From: Segatella cerevisiae
GTDB taxonomy: Bacteria; Bacteroidota; Bacteroidia; Bacteroidales; Bacteroidaceae
Assembly (NCBI RefSeq): GCF_024054555.1
Contig: NZ_JAMXLY010000022.1
Span: 1-49,725, forward strand
Length of the DNA stretch: 49,725 nt
Direction: 5' to 3'
Below are positions 9,301 through 17,636 of this stretch, piece after piece (the stretch's first letter is position 1; each line of letters begins with the position of its first letter). The notes under the pieces were generated by a model. The model was not told the origin of the DNA, did no database searches, and saw only the letters and a program-made list of their open reading frames with translations. The translations under genes were made by a program, and so were the position numbers.

Positions 9301-10456
9301 GGTGGACGTTTCTCTTGAAACTGATGGCGGACACGCCAAACTCCAGGTCAGTGACAACGGCATAGGTCTATCCAAGGACAAACTCCGCCATCTGTACAGT
9401 AGGTTTTTGGACGGTGACTATCGCAAAATGGCCACTCAAGGCACGGGAATAGGACTTTCATTGACGCACGACCTTGTCCTGCTCCATCATGGCAGGATCG
9501 ATTGCAAGAGCGTTGAGGGAGAAGGTACGACCTTTACTATCATCCTGCCGATCAGGAAACAGGACTACAGTAAACAGGAGATTGACCATGAACCGGCACT
9601 TGAAGAAGTTAAACCGCTATCAGAAAATGCCGGCAGTGATTTCCCGACGGTTACTCCCGATTCCGAAGACGAAGAGAACGGTCCTGAAGACGGTTATAAG
9701 ATTCTGCTGGTAGAAGACAATACGGAACTGCTCGCCATCATGAAAGCCTTCCTCAGTAAGGAATATCAGATCTTCACGGCCAAAAACGGATTACAGGGAT
9801 GGAACACTGTCCAAAAGAAAGAGTTGGACCTGGTCGTTTCAGACGTGATGATGCCGGTCATGGACGGAATCGAAATGACCCGAAAAATAAAAGGTGACAA
9901 GGACTTTGCGCAACTTCCTGTCATCCTACTGACTGCCAAAACCACTGAAGAAGACCAGAACATCGGTTTTAATTCCGGTGCAGACGAGTATCTCACCAAA
10001 CCTTTCAGGATGAGAGATCTGCAAATACGTATCAACAACATTATCCTCAACCGTCAGCGAATTCGTGAGCGTTTCGAATCACAAACTGATTTGAGGCCTA
10101 AAGAGCAGCATAACAGTAATCCGGAGACGATCTTCATGGAAAAGGCAATTGCCTGTGTGAAGAAGCACCTCTCGGATACGGATTACGGCCGTGATGAATT
10201 TGCTAGTGACATGATGGTCAGCCCATCGACACTCTACAATAAACTGCGTGCGATGACTGGTCAAAGTATCATCGGGTTCATCACGAACATACGCCTGAAA
10301 GAAGCGTATCAGATGCTTAAGGAGAATCCTTATATCCCGATACAAGAACTTTCAATTAAGGTTGGATTCAACACGCCTCAATATTTCTCAAAGTGTTTCA
10401 AAAGGGTCTTCCATATCCTCCCTAAAGATTTCATCACACAAAACAAGGAAAAATGA
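6398..10456 (+). CDS. Hybrid two-component system regulator (sensor, kinase, receiver and AraC domain in one protein)
   Basis: This single-protein two-component system senses a glycan breakdown product in the periplasm and activates the neighbouring locus. The 1352 residues show a signal peptide (cleavage near CNAQ), a periplasmic two-bladed sensor of repeated WIGT/WLGT and GL motifs (about 25-700), a Y_Y_Y domain (about 708-790) and a transmembrane helix (about 803-825). These are followed by a histidine kinase with phospho-acceptor His844 in THELLTPLT, an ATPase domain (NLISNAIKYN, DNGIGLS, GTGIGLSL) and a receiver with Asp1149 in VVSDVMMP and the conserved TAK. A C-terminal AraC-type helix-turn-helix ends it (VGFNTPQYFSKCFKR). 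All catalytic residues are present, so it looks active. It diverges from susC, and the GH43 and GH35 genes beyond it converge on it. The likely ligand is an oligosaccharide released from the locus substrate. Confidence 0.97.
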   Translation: MRNYALILFCLISGLCNAQKFPYQVSQITKNSTSDEFRCVFFDQVGLMWLGTNSGLQVYDGYSIKTFKSDAFSPGILPNNQIRCITEDHHDCLWIGTSNGLMKLDKRTGKFYTFHLPTDNQRIIYTIYCSKDGKIWIGTDGGLSYYIPQANKFYTYDHSNTFRVKSGQKIQRITNYSVKSITEDEHGNIFFGTWNNGLIRFRPGSHLFYQYPELNTRNSAYSLHFDKWHRLWVGTWGFGIIRLDQPENYVNPKIHQYPYQPHNFDTYYKIIDGPQPNILWACSREGVSTLNLNDPHAQWTHYASTNDSPLDFSNDICKDNQGNIWIGTFNHGLFQVNTHPSLFKFWTLDTSHFPLSINSITSIYTSDGTWFWLGMNPYGLALYNRKTGKSLFRNSIPGFGALSQEVLGAEVSSIVRRDNGEIWFANNSYGILIKKTDGQVKQLTIDNTPYITDNFVSALFESVGKIMWIGTRSDISIVYPNNKGIRLLPHEGNSQFSKCDVRNITQDSQGNIWLATDNEGIIRISGNPYTPNRLRYHQYSPDHHNYAVDDATACYQDKKKRLWAISNSGGLFKYNRDKDRFEPMNRIYHINGDRIFSINEDRSGNLWLTTDDALIRLSFRHGEDIPDIMSFSDEDGLHDALFSPNASFQYKNEMFICGRKGFFSFPTQEAFPNHRKSKLIITDIIADNESYAQLDSSLRKKISKITPTYTREISIPASIRKIGVEFALLSYSDLRHNKYAYQLTGYDKDWQYCRNGAHQATYQNLPSGTYHLKIKAADHYGQWQNLPYDIEIQILPHWYATGWAFSIYVLLFILAVYGVISWYKGYLKIKNRLQMSVIFTNITHELLTPLTVISATVEDLQNRAPEYKNHYNSILNNIFRLTYLLRQILEVRKSQSGQLKLLVSEGDLTSTVKNICENIQPMTLKNHTQLILHIPEEKTPAWFDPDKLDKILYNLISNAIKYNREGGEVDVSLETDGGHAKLQVSDNGIGLSKDKLRHLYSRFLDGDYRKMATQGTGIGLSLTHDLVLLHHGRIDCKSVEGEGTTFTIILPIRKQDYSKQEIDHEPALEEVKPLSENAGSDFPTVTPDSEDEENGPEDGYKILLVEDNTELLAIMKAFLSKEYQIFTAKNGLQGWNTVQKKELDLVVSDVMMPVMDGIEMTRKIKGDKDFAQLPVILLTAKTTEEDQNIGFNSGADEYLTKPFRMRDLQIRINNIILNRQRIRERFESQTDLRPKEQHNSNPETIFMEKAIACVKKHLSDTDYGRDEFASDMMVSPSTLYNKLRAMTGQSIIGFITNIRLKEAYQMLKENPYIPIQELSIKVGFNTPQYFSKCFKRVFHILPKDFITQNKEK

Positions 10457-10741
10457 CGTCATCTGCCTTGAGAAACCGGGTATAAAAGACTTGAGAACCG
10501 GTATACGACCTGAAGAGAAGTCGTCTGACTTCCTACTATAATTGAGGAGATACCAAAATGGTGCATAATGGTCTACCAAAATGCACCATAATGGTCTACC
10601 ATTATGGTGCATTTCGCAAACTGTCTCTTACTATTGTCTCAAGTCGGTCTCGATAAAGGGACAACGCCGTCAAGTCACCTTAGTAAACTTCTGAAGGCGG
10701 GCACCCGGTTATTATCGAGCACCGGTTATTCAGTTATCTTC
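10457..10741. other. Repeat-rich spacer between convergent genes
   Basis: No gene lies in this 285-base gap between the regulator (plus) and the GH43 gene (minus). It holds direct repeats of CTTGAGAA(A)CCGG with GTATA at 10467 and 10490, a three-unit 23-base repeat with a perfect palindrome at 10551-10614, and a doubled ACC(C)GGTTATT at about 10703-10730. One or more of these probably act as terminators. Confidence 0.65.
10551..10614. repeat. Three-unit 23-base repeat with nested 16-base palindrome
   Basis: Units begin with TACCA at 10551, 10574 and 10597, an exact 23-base period. Units 1 and 2 match at about 19 of 23 bases. The part of unit 3 after TACCA is the reverse complement of part of unit 2, so AAATGCACCATAATGG at 10579-10594 and its exact complement at 10599-10614 form a 16-base-pair stem with a TCTA loop. 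No T-run follows, so this is either a symmetric bidirectional terminator or a small palindromic repeat element. Confidence 0.8.
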
Positions 10742-11824
10742 TCAATGATTCTGCCAATAACTGACTAGACGTTGAGCTTCCTTTCTCGAAATCCGGATAA
10801 CAGAACCATGCTTAGGCGACACGAAATTAGTGGCTTTCATTACCCCTTCATTAAATCTGCCAAGGGGTTTGAAAGTTCTGAAATCTGAGGTTTCGACAAA
10901 CCCGAAATTATGAGGTTGGATACTGTAGATGTCATACATGGTCACCCATTTGTTTTGACCGATCCGTTTCCAGGTCTGAGGAGCTTCGCAACCGCCCTTC
11001 TCCGAATCTATCTGTGGAGCTGTCGTCACATATCCCCGATTGATATGGTTACTGATAGCATATCTGATGCCGGCCGGATTTTCCTGAGCAACATAAGTCA
11101 TGAAATAGCGACCGTCAGGCATAGGACAGATATCTGCATCGATTGTCGGAACTTTAGGATCATTAAACTTAAAAAGAAGTACGGGTTTGGAAATGAGTTT
11201 CGTGAAATTCTCATTGACGTAAGCATAATATAAATGGCAGATATCATCGGGATTCTTACGCATGGTAAAATACAGCATCAACTGATTAGTTTCCGGATCC
11301 CAGATCGTTTCGGGAGCCCATACACAGCAAATATCTTTGAGTTCATCCGGAAACGCTTTGTCAAAACGAATTTCTGTATGTGTCCAGTGAATCAGATCTT
11401 TCGAGCGCATCAGGACAAGTCCGCGATTATTTCCCCAGCCATATTTCTCAGGACGTTCCCAAAGTGTAGGACGAAGTCCGAGTTTCTGAGCATAGATATG
11501 CAAATCGGTCATAGCCATATAGAACCAGCCATTAGGTGCACGATAGATATGAGGATCACGAATGCCATGTTGCTCTGCCACAGTGTCACCGGCTATCACA
11601 GGTTGCCCATCATTTATAGCGGTGAATGTATACCCATCATAACTGATACCCATGAATAAGCTATGTGTAGCATCTGTAAAATACGTAAACAAGTAAGCGC
11701 CTTTGTCTCTCCAAAAATGGTTTTTACCCATTGACAACATCGGCACAGTGCACAATCCCGCCACGAGCACTATTGACAGCCATCGTCTTAAATGACACGC
11801 CGGTGAAATAAATCTATGAATCAT
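10742..11824 (-). CDS. Secreted glycoside hydrolase, family 43-like
   Basis: This is a probable five-bladed beta-propeller glycosidase acting on arabinose-, xylose- or galactose-containing glycans. I start it at the ATG at 11824. An upstream in-frame TTG at 11851 would only add residues before a normal signal peptide (RRWLSIVLVAGLC). From this start the protein is 360 residues, right for a single-domain GH43. Family-like features are the early LFTYFTDATHSLFMGISYDG segment, the Asp in IRDPHIYR (pKa modulator type), WAPETIWD in the third blade, and the Glu in GGCEAPQTWK (likely general acid). I cannot place the subfamily, and related propeller families are possible. It follows the GH35 gene by about 100 bases on the same strand and shares its promoter. 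The pairing suggests joint attack on an arabinose/galactose glycan. Confidence 0.8.
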   Translation of the reverse strand: MIHRFISPACHLRRWLSIVLVAGLCTVPMLSMGKNHFWRDKGAYLFTYFTDATHSLFMGISYDGYTFTAINDGQPVIAGDTVAEQHGIRDPHIYRAPNGWFYMAMTDLHIYAQKLGLRPTLWERPEKYGWGNNRGLVLMRSKDLIHWTHTEIRFDKAFPDELKDICCVWAPETIWDPETNQLMLYFTMRKNPDDICHLYYAYVNENFTKLISKPVLLFKFNDPKVPTIDADICPMPDGRYFMTYVAQENPAGIRYAISNHINRGYVTTAPQIDSEKGGCEAPQTWKRIGQNKWVTMYDIYSIQPHNFGFVETSDFRTFKPLGRFNEGVMKATNFVSPKHGSVIRISRKEAQRLVSYWQNH

Positions 11825-11926
11825 ACTAGTGACTTTATTTACAGTTCTCAAATTCTATTTTTCCTCCACTTATCTCACAACCGTCAGCATAGAATCGTAC
11901 GGTTGAAAGAGATGAGTTTTGAATGC

Positions 11927-14386
11927 TCAATAAACGAAGATTTTATAACTGCCAATGCTTTCAGGAGCACCCTGTTCAGCACGGGGCAGATAGTCAAATC
12001 CTGTAACCGTCTGATTAGATCCCAAATCTATTACGAGTAGATGCGGGAAGGATTTTCCTTTTACCGTACTCCAATACGTACTTTCCTGCAGATCAAAGGC
12101 CTTCTCTCCGGTATGGTTGTTAAAGACATCCTCGCTGTCCGCATACTTAACGGTCCAACCGTCACGATTGAGGCGATTACCGGCAGAATCTCTCAGATAG
12201 AGTTCTGCTATAGAACTGACGTCCTGTCCATTCTGGTTATCCATGATCTGAAGAGCGAGATAGCGACCTGTTACCGGTTGTGCGAAATGAATGGTCTGCC
12301 AGCCATTACCCGGTTTCATCTGACCGGATGCCACAGGCGTCTTGGAATTCAAGTCAGGTTGGTCTTCCGGTTGGTTATGAGCAGCCGACTTCTCCAGATG
12401 CAGTTTATTCAGTTCAGGATGGTTCTCAGCATAGCATACAGGCGCTCCTTGAGGACCGGTTATATCCAGCACAATGACCTCATTCCTGCCCTTCTTCAAC
12501 CAGCATCCGGGAAGGTAAAGCGTCTGTTGGGGACCAATATGCCAAAATCTTCCCAGAGCATGGCCATTCACATAAACCAATCCCTTTCCGAAAGCCTCCA
12601 TATTAAGAAAGGTGTCTCCAGTCTTCTTGAGATTAAAATAGCCCCGATAATAACCCATTCGGTTCTCGTCAGCAGAATTCTCCCAGTTTGATACAAGGTT
12701 CTGACTCCCCTTGACTCGGAAAGCCTTGACAGCATCGGCATAAGTATCTGGTATCGTATAACTCGTCCAGTGCTCCGGGGCATAACTCAGCGTTCCTAAA
12801 GAATCCTTGCTCTCCAAGGCTACAGAACCCGTAATACCTTTATAATCTTTTATCGCACGACCGAAATTGATGCGCCCCATTCCCTCTACGACGATCGTCA
12901 ACTTGTTCTGCGATGCATTCATAGCAGGCAAAGCTATCGCATTCTCACCCAGTACCCGGTCAATTTTCCCCATCCATTTTCCATTGATGAAGATCTGACC
13001 ATAGTCATGGAGGCCATTGACCGTCAACACAGTAGGATGATCGATACGGGGGAGAGTCGTCGTGTAGATCATGCTTCCCCAACCCATATTCATATCCTCG
13101 AAAGTTTTCAGCCCTGAGCCCATGCTGTCCACACCATTGATAAGAGGTGCATGCTCAGTAAGTTTGAACGAAGGAATGGAAATCAACTTGGCTACCGGTT
13201 GAGGAACCTTCGGGAGTTTAACGGGACTGAATTTCTGCATGACCTTCCGGAGAATCCAGAATTTCTCTGTCGGCAGACCATACTCATTGATCGGAGCGTC
13301 ATAATCATAAGAAGTCACGTCAGGAGCAAAACCGGGACTGTTTGCCCCTGCCCAATGCCCGAAACTCGTTCCTCCATGTGTCATATAGAGCGAGAAGGAA
13401 ATACCTTTTGAAAGCATCTCATTGATCCCGTCAACCATTTCGGCAGCCGGGCGCGTCTCATGATGAGCACCCCATTTATCAAACCAACCACTCCAGAATT
13501 CAGAACACATTTTAGGAGACTGAGGCCGGAGCTGGCCCAGGCGGGCAAACTGCTGGTCAATATTTGCACCTGTGCCAAAGTTCATTGTCCACAAAAGATC
13601 ATCCAATCCATTATTCTCAAAATTGGAACTCCAGTCACACTGGAAGAGGACGACTTTCCCCCAATCCGTTTTCAGCATATCCCGAATAGCCCGGACATAA
13701 GGCTTGTTGACGCCATAACTCCCATATTCATTTTCTACCTGCACCATGATGATAGGACCACCGTGAGCAATCGTCAAAGGTGCAAGTTGCTGAGCGACCT
13801 TCTCTTCAAAGATCTTGACCCTTTGCATGAAATAAGGATCCTGCTCCCGGAGTTTGATGTCCTTCTTCTTAAGGAGCCACCAAGGCAGACCTCCCATTTC
13901 CCATTCTGCACATACATAAGGTCCGGGGCGGACGATGACATACATACCATGCTTCTGTGCCAACCGGCAGAAAGCAGCCACGTCCTTATCGGCAGTAAAG
14001 TCAAACTTCCCTTCCTGAGGTTCGTGCAGATTCCAAAAGACATACAGGCACAACGTATTCATTCCGAGTGCCTTGCACATCTCTATCCTGTTCTCCCAAT
14101 AAGCGCGAGGTATACGGGGATAATGAATTTCTGCCGCCTTGATGACAAAAGGTTTGCCGTTCAACAGGAAAGTACCGTTACCGACAGCAAACTTCGAATC
14201 TGCATTGGCATTGCTGACCAACTTCTGTCGGTTCCGAGCTTGTACCGGACTTTCTACATAAGGTCTCCCGGTTTCCATCAGACGTGACGAAGTACGATAC
14301 ACCGTAGACGAAGAAGCCCGGGCAAAGTCAGGAAGCAACAGGCCACAAAAAGCCAGAGATAATAAAAGCGTTTTCTTACATATCAT
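11927..14386 (-). CDS. Beta-galactosidase, glycoside hydrolase family 35, with C-terminal discoidin-like domain
   Basis: This 819-residue retaining exo-beta-galactosidase has an N-terminal signal peptide, so it is periplasmic or surface exposed. The TIM barrel (about 65-390) carries the family signature GGPIIMVQVENEYG, with acid/base Glu220 (second Glu of ENE), and the nucleophile Glu296 in CSEFWSGWFDKWG. Their spacing is close to that of characterized members. Beta-sandwich domains follow (FINGKWMG, GYYRGYF, VYVNGHALGRFW). The last 130 or so residues resemble an F5/8 type C (CBM32-like) domain that may bind galactose-containing glycan. It is the first gene of a GH35-GH43 operon with a complete promoter at 14432-14463, which would give a leader of about 40 bases. 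It should remove terminal galactose from oligosaccharides of this locus. Confidence 0.95.
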   Translation of the reverse strand: MICKKTLLLSLAFCGLLLPDFARASSSTVYRTSSRLMETGRPYVESPVQARNRQKLVSNANADSKFAVGNGTFLLNGKPFVIKAAEIHYPRIPRAYWENRIEMCKALGMNTLCLYVFWNLHEPQEGKFDFTADKDVAAFCRLAQKHGMYVIVRPGPYVCAEWEMGGLPWWLLKKKDIKLREQDPYFMQRVKIFEEKVAQQLAPLTIAHGGPIIMVQVENEYGSYGVNKPYVRAIRDMLKTDWGKVVLFQCDWSSNFENNGLDDLLWTMNFGTGANIDQQFARLGQLRPQSPKMCSEFWSGWFDKWGAHHETRPAAEMVDGINEMLSKGISFSLYMTHGGTSFGHWAGANSPGFAPDVTSYDYDAPINEYGLPTEKFWILRKVMQKFSPVKLPKVPQPVAKLISIPSFKLTEHAPLINGVDSMGSGLKTFEDMNMGWGSMIYTTTLPRIDHPTVLTVNGLHDYGQIFINGKWMGKIDRVLGENAIALPAMNASQNKLTIVVEGMGRINFGRAIKDYKGITGSVALESKDSLGTLSYAPEHWTSYTIPDTYADAVKAFRVKGSQNLVSNWENSADENRMGYYRGYFNLKKTGDTFLNMEAFGKGLVYVNGHALGRFWHIGPQQTLYLPGCWLKKGRNEVIVLDITGPQGAPVCYAENHPELNKLHLEKSAAHNQPEDQPDLNSKTPVASGQMKPGNGWQTIHFAQPVTGRYLALQIMDNQNGQDVSSIAELYLRDSAGNRLNRDGWTVKYADSEDVFNNHTGEKAFDLQESTYWSTVKGKSFPHLLVIDLGSNQTVTGFDYLPRAEQGAPESIGSYKIFVY

Positions 14387-14431
14387 AGGAAAAATTTCAT
14401 GTTAAGGTTCAATAGTCTTGATATTATAAGA

Positions 14432-14463
14432 CAAAATTAGTTATAATTCCCGGATTCACCAAA
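14432..14463 (-). promoter_or_regulatory. Promoter of the GH35-GH43 operon
   Basis: On the minus strand TTTG (14463-14460) is followed after 20 bases by TAATTTTG (14439-14432), a full match to the Bacteroidetes -33/-7 consensus. It lies 45 bases before the GH35 start codon. Confidence 0.75.
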
Positions 14464-14541
14464 TCAAATCTTCAAAAACAAGAACCTTATCCATAATATT
14501 GTCTCTTGTTTACTTCCAAGGCAGATAAGACGCCTATTTCT

Positions 14542-14572
14542 TTTGTATATTACAAGAAAAAGTGTAATTTTG
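14542..14572 (+). promoter_or_regulatory. Promoter of the EamA transporter gene
   Basis: TTTG at 14542-14545, 19 bases, then TAATTTTG at 14565-14572. The ATG at 14584 begins only 11 bases after the -7 box, so the leader should be very short. Confidence 0.75.
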
Positions 14573-14583
14573 CACCCTGAGAA

Positions 14584-15501
14584 ATGAAAATCAGTAATCT
14601 AACAAAAGGTTATATCCTTGGTGCAGTATCCGCCGCAAGTTATGGGACGAATCCTTTATTTGCCATACCCCTTTATAAAGCGGGCATGACAGTGGGTTCC
14701 GTCTTGTTTTACCGTTATGGCATAGCTGCCGTTTTAATGGCATTTCTCATGTTGTATCAACGTCAGTCCTTTTTCGTCAAGCGTAAAGACCTGGTATGGC
14801 TCATTATCTTGGGACTTCTCTTCAGTGCTTCGTCCCTGTTCCTTTTCTTAAGTTATAAATATATGGATGTAGGCATTGCCTCAACCATTCTTTTCGTATA
14901 TCCTATCTTGATCGCCATCATTATGGCTGTATTTTTCCACGAGCGGATGAACTTGTCCACTATTCTATCCATCAGTCTTGCCGTCATCGGCATTTCCATG
15001 ACAGAAAAAACTTCTACGGGGGATCCTCTTAGTTCTACCGGAATCATATTCTCATTCCTTTCAGCGATCACTTACGCACTCTATATGGTGGGCTGTGATA
15101 AAACATCACTGAATAAACTGCCCAATTTCAAACTCAATTTCTATGCTATTCTTTTTGGAACGTCACTTTATATCATCATGCTTCATGGGTGCACCCGTCT
15201 ACAGCCCATTCCTCAACCCAGTCTCTGGATAGACGCAATTGGTTTAGGGATCTTCCCGACTGTCATTTCACTTATTTTCCTGACAATGGCCATCAAATAC
15301 ATCGGTCCTACAGCTACCGCCATATTGGGAGCGCTGGAGCCGGTCACTGCCTTGATTATCGGTTGCTGCTTTTTCAATGAAATGATCAATGCCAGAATCA
15401 TTTTCGGCATCATACTGGTTCTCGTATCTGTTGTCCTGATTATAGCAGGAAAAGATATTAGCCTAGTCTATAAAATGAAATTCAGTCATAAGAACAAATA
15501 A
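14584..15501 (+). CDS. EamA-family inner-membrane transporter (drug/metabolite transporter superfamily)
   Basis: The 305-residue protein is almost wholly hydrophobic and folds into about ten helices as two EamA repeats (about 8-140 and 155-290). The start GAVSAASYGTNPLFAIPLYKAG and the repeat end GALEPVTALIIGCCFFNE are typical of the family. Members export or import small metabolites such as amino acids, and the substrate cannot be inferred. It has its own promoter and is followed by about 270 bases with no gene, so it is probably a single-gene unit with no clear link to the glycosyltransferases downstream. The start is fixed by the promoter just before it. Confidence 0.9.
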   Translation: MKISNLTKGYILGAVSAASYGTNPLFAIPLYKAGMTVGSVLFYRYGIAAVLMAFLMLYQRQSFFVKRKDLVWLIILGLLFSASSLFLFLSYKYMDVGIASTILFVYPILIAIIMAVFFHERMNLSTILSISLAVIGISMTEKTSTGDPLSSTGIIFSFLSAITYALYMVGCDKTSLNKLPNFKLNFYAILFGTSLYIIMLHGCTRLQPIPQPSLWIDAIGLGIFPTVISLIFLTMAIKYIGPTATAILGALEPVTALIIGCCFFNEMINARIIFGIILVLVSVVLIIAGKDISLVYKMKFSHKNK

Positions 15502-15720
15502 GCTTCAAGTTAAACTTTCCAAATCCGGTATCTGATAAAAAAATCAGATTGAAATGCAAGATTTGAGTTCTCCATGCATTTAACAAGTAGAATGTGTGAA
15601 ACTGCGATTCGTGTAATTTCGTCTTAGAATATTTCAATTCTGTTAAAAGGCGAAACATCTACATTAAACCGGACTAATAAAAAATAGATATCCATACTGG
15701 ATTTTGATTATAAGTATCAG

Positions 15721-15728
15721 TAATTTTG
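15721..15728 (+). promoter_or_regulatory. -7 box of the GT2 operon
   Basis: TAATTTTG lies 43 bases before the ATG at 15772. The nearest TTTG (15703-15706) is only 14 bases upstream, so the -33 element is poor. The rest of the 15502-15771 gap shows nothing I can name. Confidence 0.45.
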
Positions 15729-15771
15729 CAGTTCCCAACCAAGATATTGCAAAAAATTAAACGAGACAATA

Positions 15772-16818
15772 ATGGATTTGTATAAAAACATAATAGATGA
15801 AGAAACAAGGATATTGCCACTCATCAGCATTATTATACCCGTTTATAATACTGATGAATATATAAAAAAGTGTCTAATGTCCGTCATTCGCCAGACTTAC
15901 AAAAATCTGGAGATCATCATCATCAATGACGGCTCCGAAGACAACAGTCTGTCCATCTGCGAAGACATCGCAGAAGAAGATCCGCGTATTTCGATCTACT
16001 CACAAAAAAACGGAGGTATTGGTTTTTCACGCAATCACGGCATCGATCTCGCTAAAGGCAAATACATCTATTTCATAGACAGTGACGACTCTATCAGCCC
16101 GACCTGTATCGAAAGTCTTGTTAAACTGGCAATGAAATACCCCAGTGTAGATATTGTCCAGGGAGGCATGCAAGTGGACCAAGAACCTGTCTCTACCTAT
16201 TACAATAGGAAACATGTACCAGAATACTCTGCTAACAAGAAATGGATAAAAAAAGCATTCCTTCATCGCAAACCTATCCCGGTCACACCTTGGAACAAAC
16301 TCGTACGCTTAGACCTTATACAAAGATGCAACTTGTATTTCATAAACGGGATCAAACACGAAGACGAAGACTGGTCTTTCTATCTGGCGAAAAATGTGCA
16401 ATCCATTGCCTTCTGTTTTGAGGTCACCTATTTTTACAATAGGCAGAACCCTCATTCCGTGATGCATCTCTGTCATGAATTGGATGCCAGATCATGGTCC
16501 ATCATTTTGTCTGACTTTATCCAAAACATCGATCCTTTTTGTGAAAGGACACAGCGTCAACTTATATTGCATATTTTGCGCAAAACGTATCGGAATTGTG
16601 AAATTATCTACAAGCCTGAAATAGAAACTTTGTTTCATCAGATGGCAAAAAAATGTACTGTTACAGAACGACTGGGAATATGCTATTTTTTCTTCACACA
16701 GAAGAAACTTCATGAATATCTCCATTCCTCTGAAAGACAGATAAATAGTCTTGACCATCTTGTCGAACAACCCTTGCATCCCAATTCATCTCTAGATCAC
16801 ACAAATTGCAATGATTAA
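15772..16818 (+). CDS. Family 2 glycosyltransferase
   Basis: This is a cytoplasmic or membrane-associated inverting GT-A enzyme that transfers a sugar from a nucleotide sugar during surface glycan synthesis. The 348-residue protein opens with the GT2 core (about 18-250): ISIIIPVYNTDEYI, IIIINDGSEDNS for nucleotide binding, GIGFSRNHGI, and the metal-binding YFIDSDD. HEDEDW resembles the catalytic-base region. The C-terminal 100 residues are not recognizable and hold no clear membrane helix. Its stop overlaps the start of the next glycosyltransferase by 8 bases, so the two are translationally coupled and probably add consecutive sugars. The donor and acceptor are unknown. Confidence 0.9.
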   Translation: MDLYKNIIDEETRILPLISIIIPVYNTDEYIKKCLMSVIRQTYKNLEIIIINDGSEDNSLSICEDIAEEDPRISIYSQKNGGIGFSRNHGIDLAKGKYIYFIDSDDSISPTCIESLVKLAMKYPSVDIVQGGMQVDQEPVSTYYNRKHVPEYSANKKWIKKAFLHRKPIPVTPWNKLVRLDLIQRCNLYFINGIKHEDEDWSFYLAKNVQSIAFCFEVTYFYNRQNPHSVMHLCHELDARSWSIILSDFIQNIDPFCERTQRQLILHILRKTYRNCEIIYKPEIETLFHQMAKKCTVTERLGICYFFFTQKKLHEYLHSSERQINSLDHLVEQPLHPNSSLDHTNCND

Positions 16819-17620
16819 AGTCAGTCTTGTCATATCAACCTATAATAGAAAAGAAGCCCTTTACTTGACTCTGCTAAGTGTTTCGAGACAGACTGTACTC
16901 CCTTACGAAGTCGTTATAGCCGATGACGGCTCACGAGAAGATACGAAGACGATGCTGAAAGAATTGAAAACCAAACTGCCATTCACTCTGAAACATGTCT
17001 GGCACGAAGATAAGGGTTTTCAGAAAACTGTCATCATGAACAAGGCATTTGCAGCCTGTGAGGGAGACTATATCATTCAAACGGATGGCGACATCATTCT
17101 GGAAAAGCATTTCATTGCTGACCACATTTCAGAAGCCAGACTAGGGTATTATATGCACGGGAGCAGGGGAAAACTCTCTAAAGAACTAACCCAAAAATGC
17201 ATACAAGAGAAGAATTACCATTTTAATTTCTTCTCACAAGGGGCACATCGCAAATTGAACATTTTTCGTTGCCCTTTGCTCACTCCGTTCTTTCATTACT
17301 ATAAGAAAAACAAAAAGGAACGTGGATGCAACATGGCATTCTGGAAAAAGGACGTTTACGCTGTCAATGGTTATGATGAAAGGATCATCGGTTACGGATT
17401 TGAAGACATTGATTTGACAGCACGGCTCCGCAGACTCGGGATCAAGAAAAGACTCGTTAAGTTCAAAGCCATTGAATATCATTTAGAGCACCCTGAAGCG
17501 AGCACAAAAAGAGACATGAGTGCCAATCAGAAAATATTTGATTCGAACAATTCCCAAGGCATTATCAAAGCGCCAAAAGGGATTGATCAATATATACAGA
17601 CACAATCTATAATTGAATAA
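16811..17620 (+). CDS. Family 2 glycosyltransferase with galactosyltransferase-type C-terminal domain
   Basis: The 269-residue GT-A enzyme begins VSLVISTYNRKEAL and has the nucleotide-binding VVIADDGS and the metal-binding IIQTDGDIIL. The second half, GCNMAFWKKDVYAVNGYDE then GYGFEDIDLTARLRRLGIK, is the C-terminal domain (Glyco_transf_7C type) seen in galactosyl- and chondroitin-type transferases, with FEDID as likely catalytic region. It overlaps the previous gene by 8 bases and is followed after 16 bases by a small membrane protein, forming a three-gene operon that ends at the strong terminator at 17881-17929. Close homologues often act in lipopolysaccharide core or capsule synthesis. The exact linkage cannot be predicted. 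Confidence 0.9.
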   Translation: MIKVSLVISTYNRKEALYLTLLSVSRQTVLPYEVVIADDGSREDTKTMLKELKTKLPFTLKHVWHEDKGFQKTVIMNKAFAACEGDYIIQTDGDIILEKHFIADHISEARLGYYMHGSRGKLSKELTQKCIQEKNYHFNFFSQGAHRKLNIFRCPLLTPFFHYYKKNKKERGCNMAFWKKDVYAVNGYDERIIGYGFEDIDLTARLRRLGIKKRLVKFKAIEYHLEHPEASTKRDMSANQKIFDSNNSQGIIKAPKGIDQYIQTQSIIE

Positions 17621-17636
17621 GGAAAATTAAAGAGTT

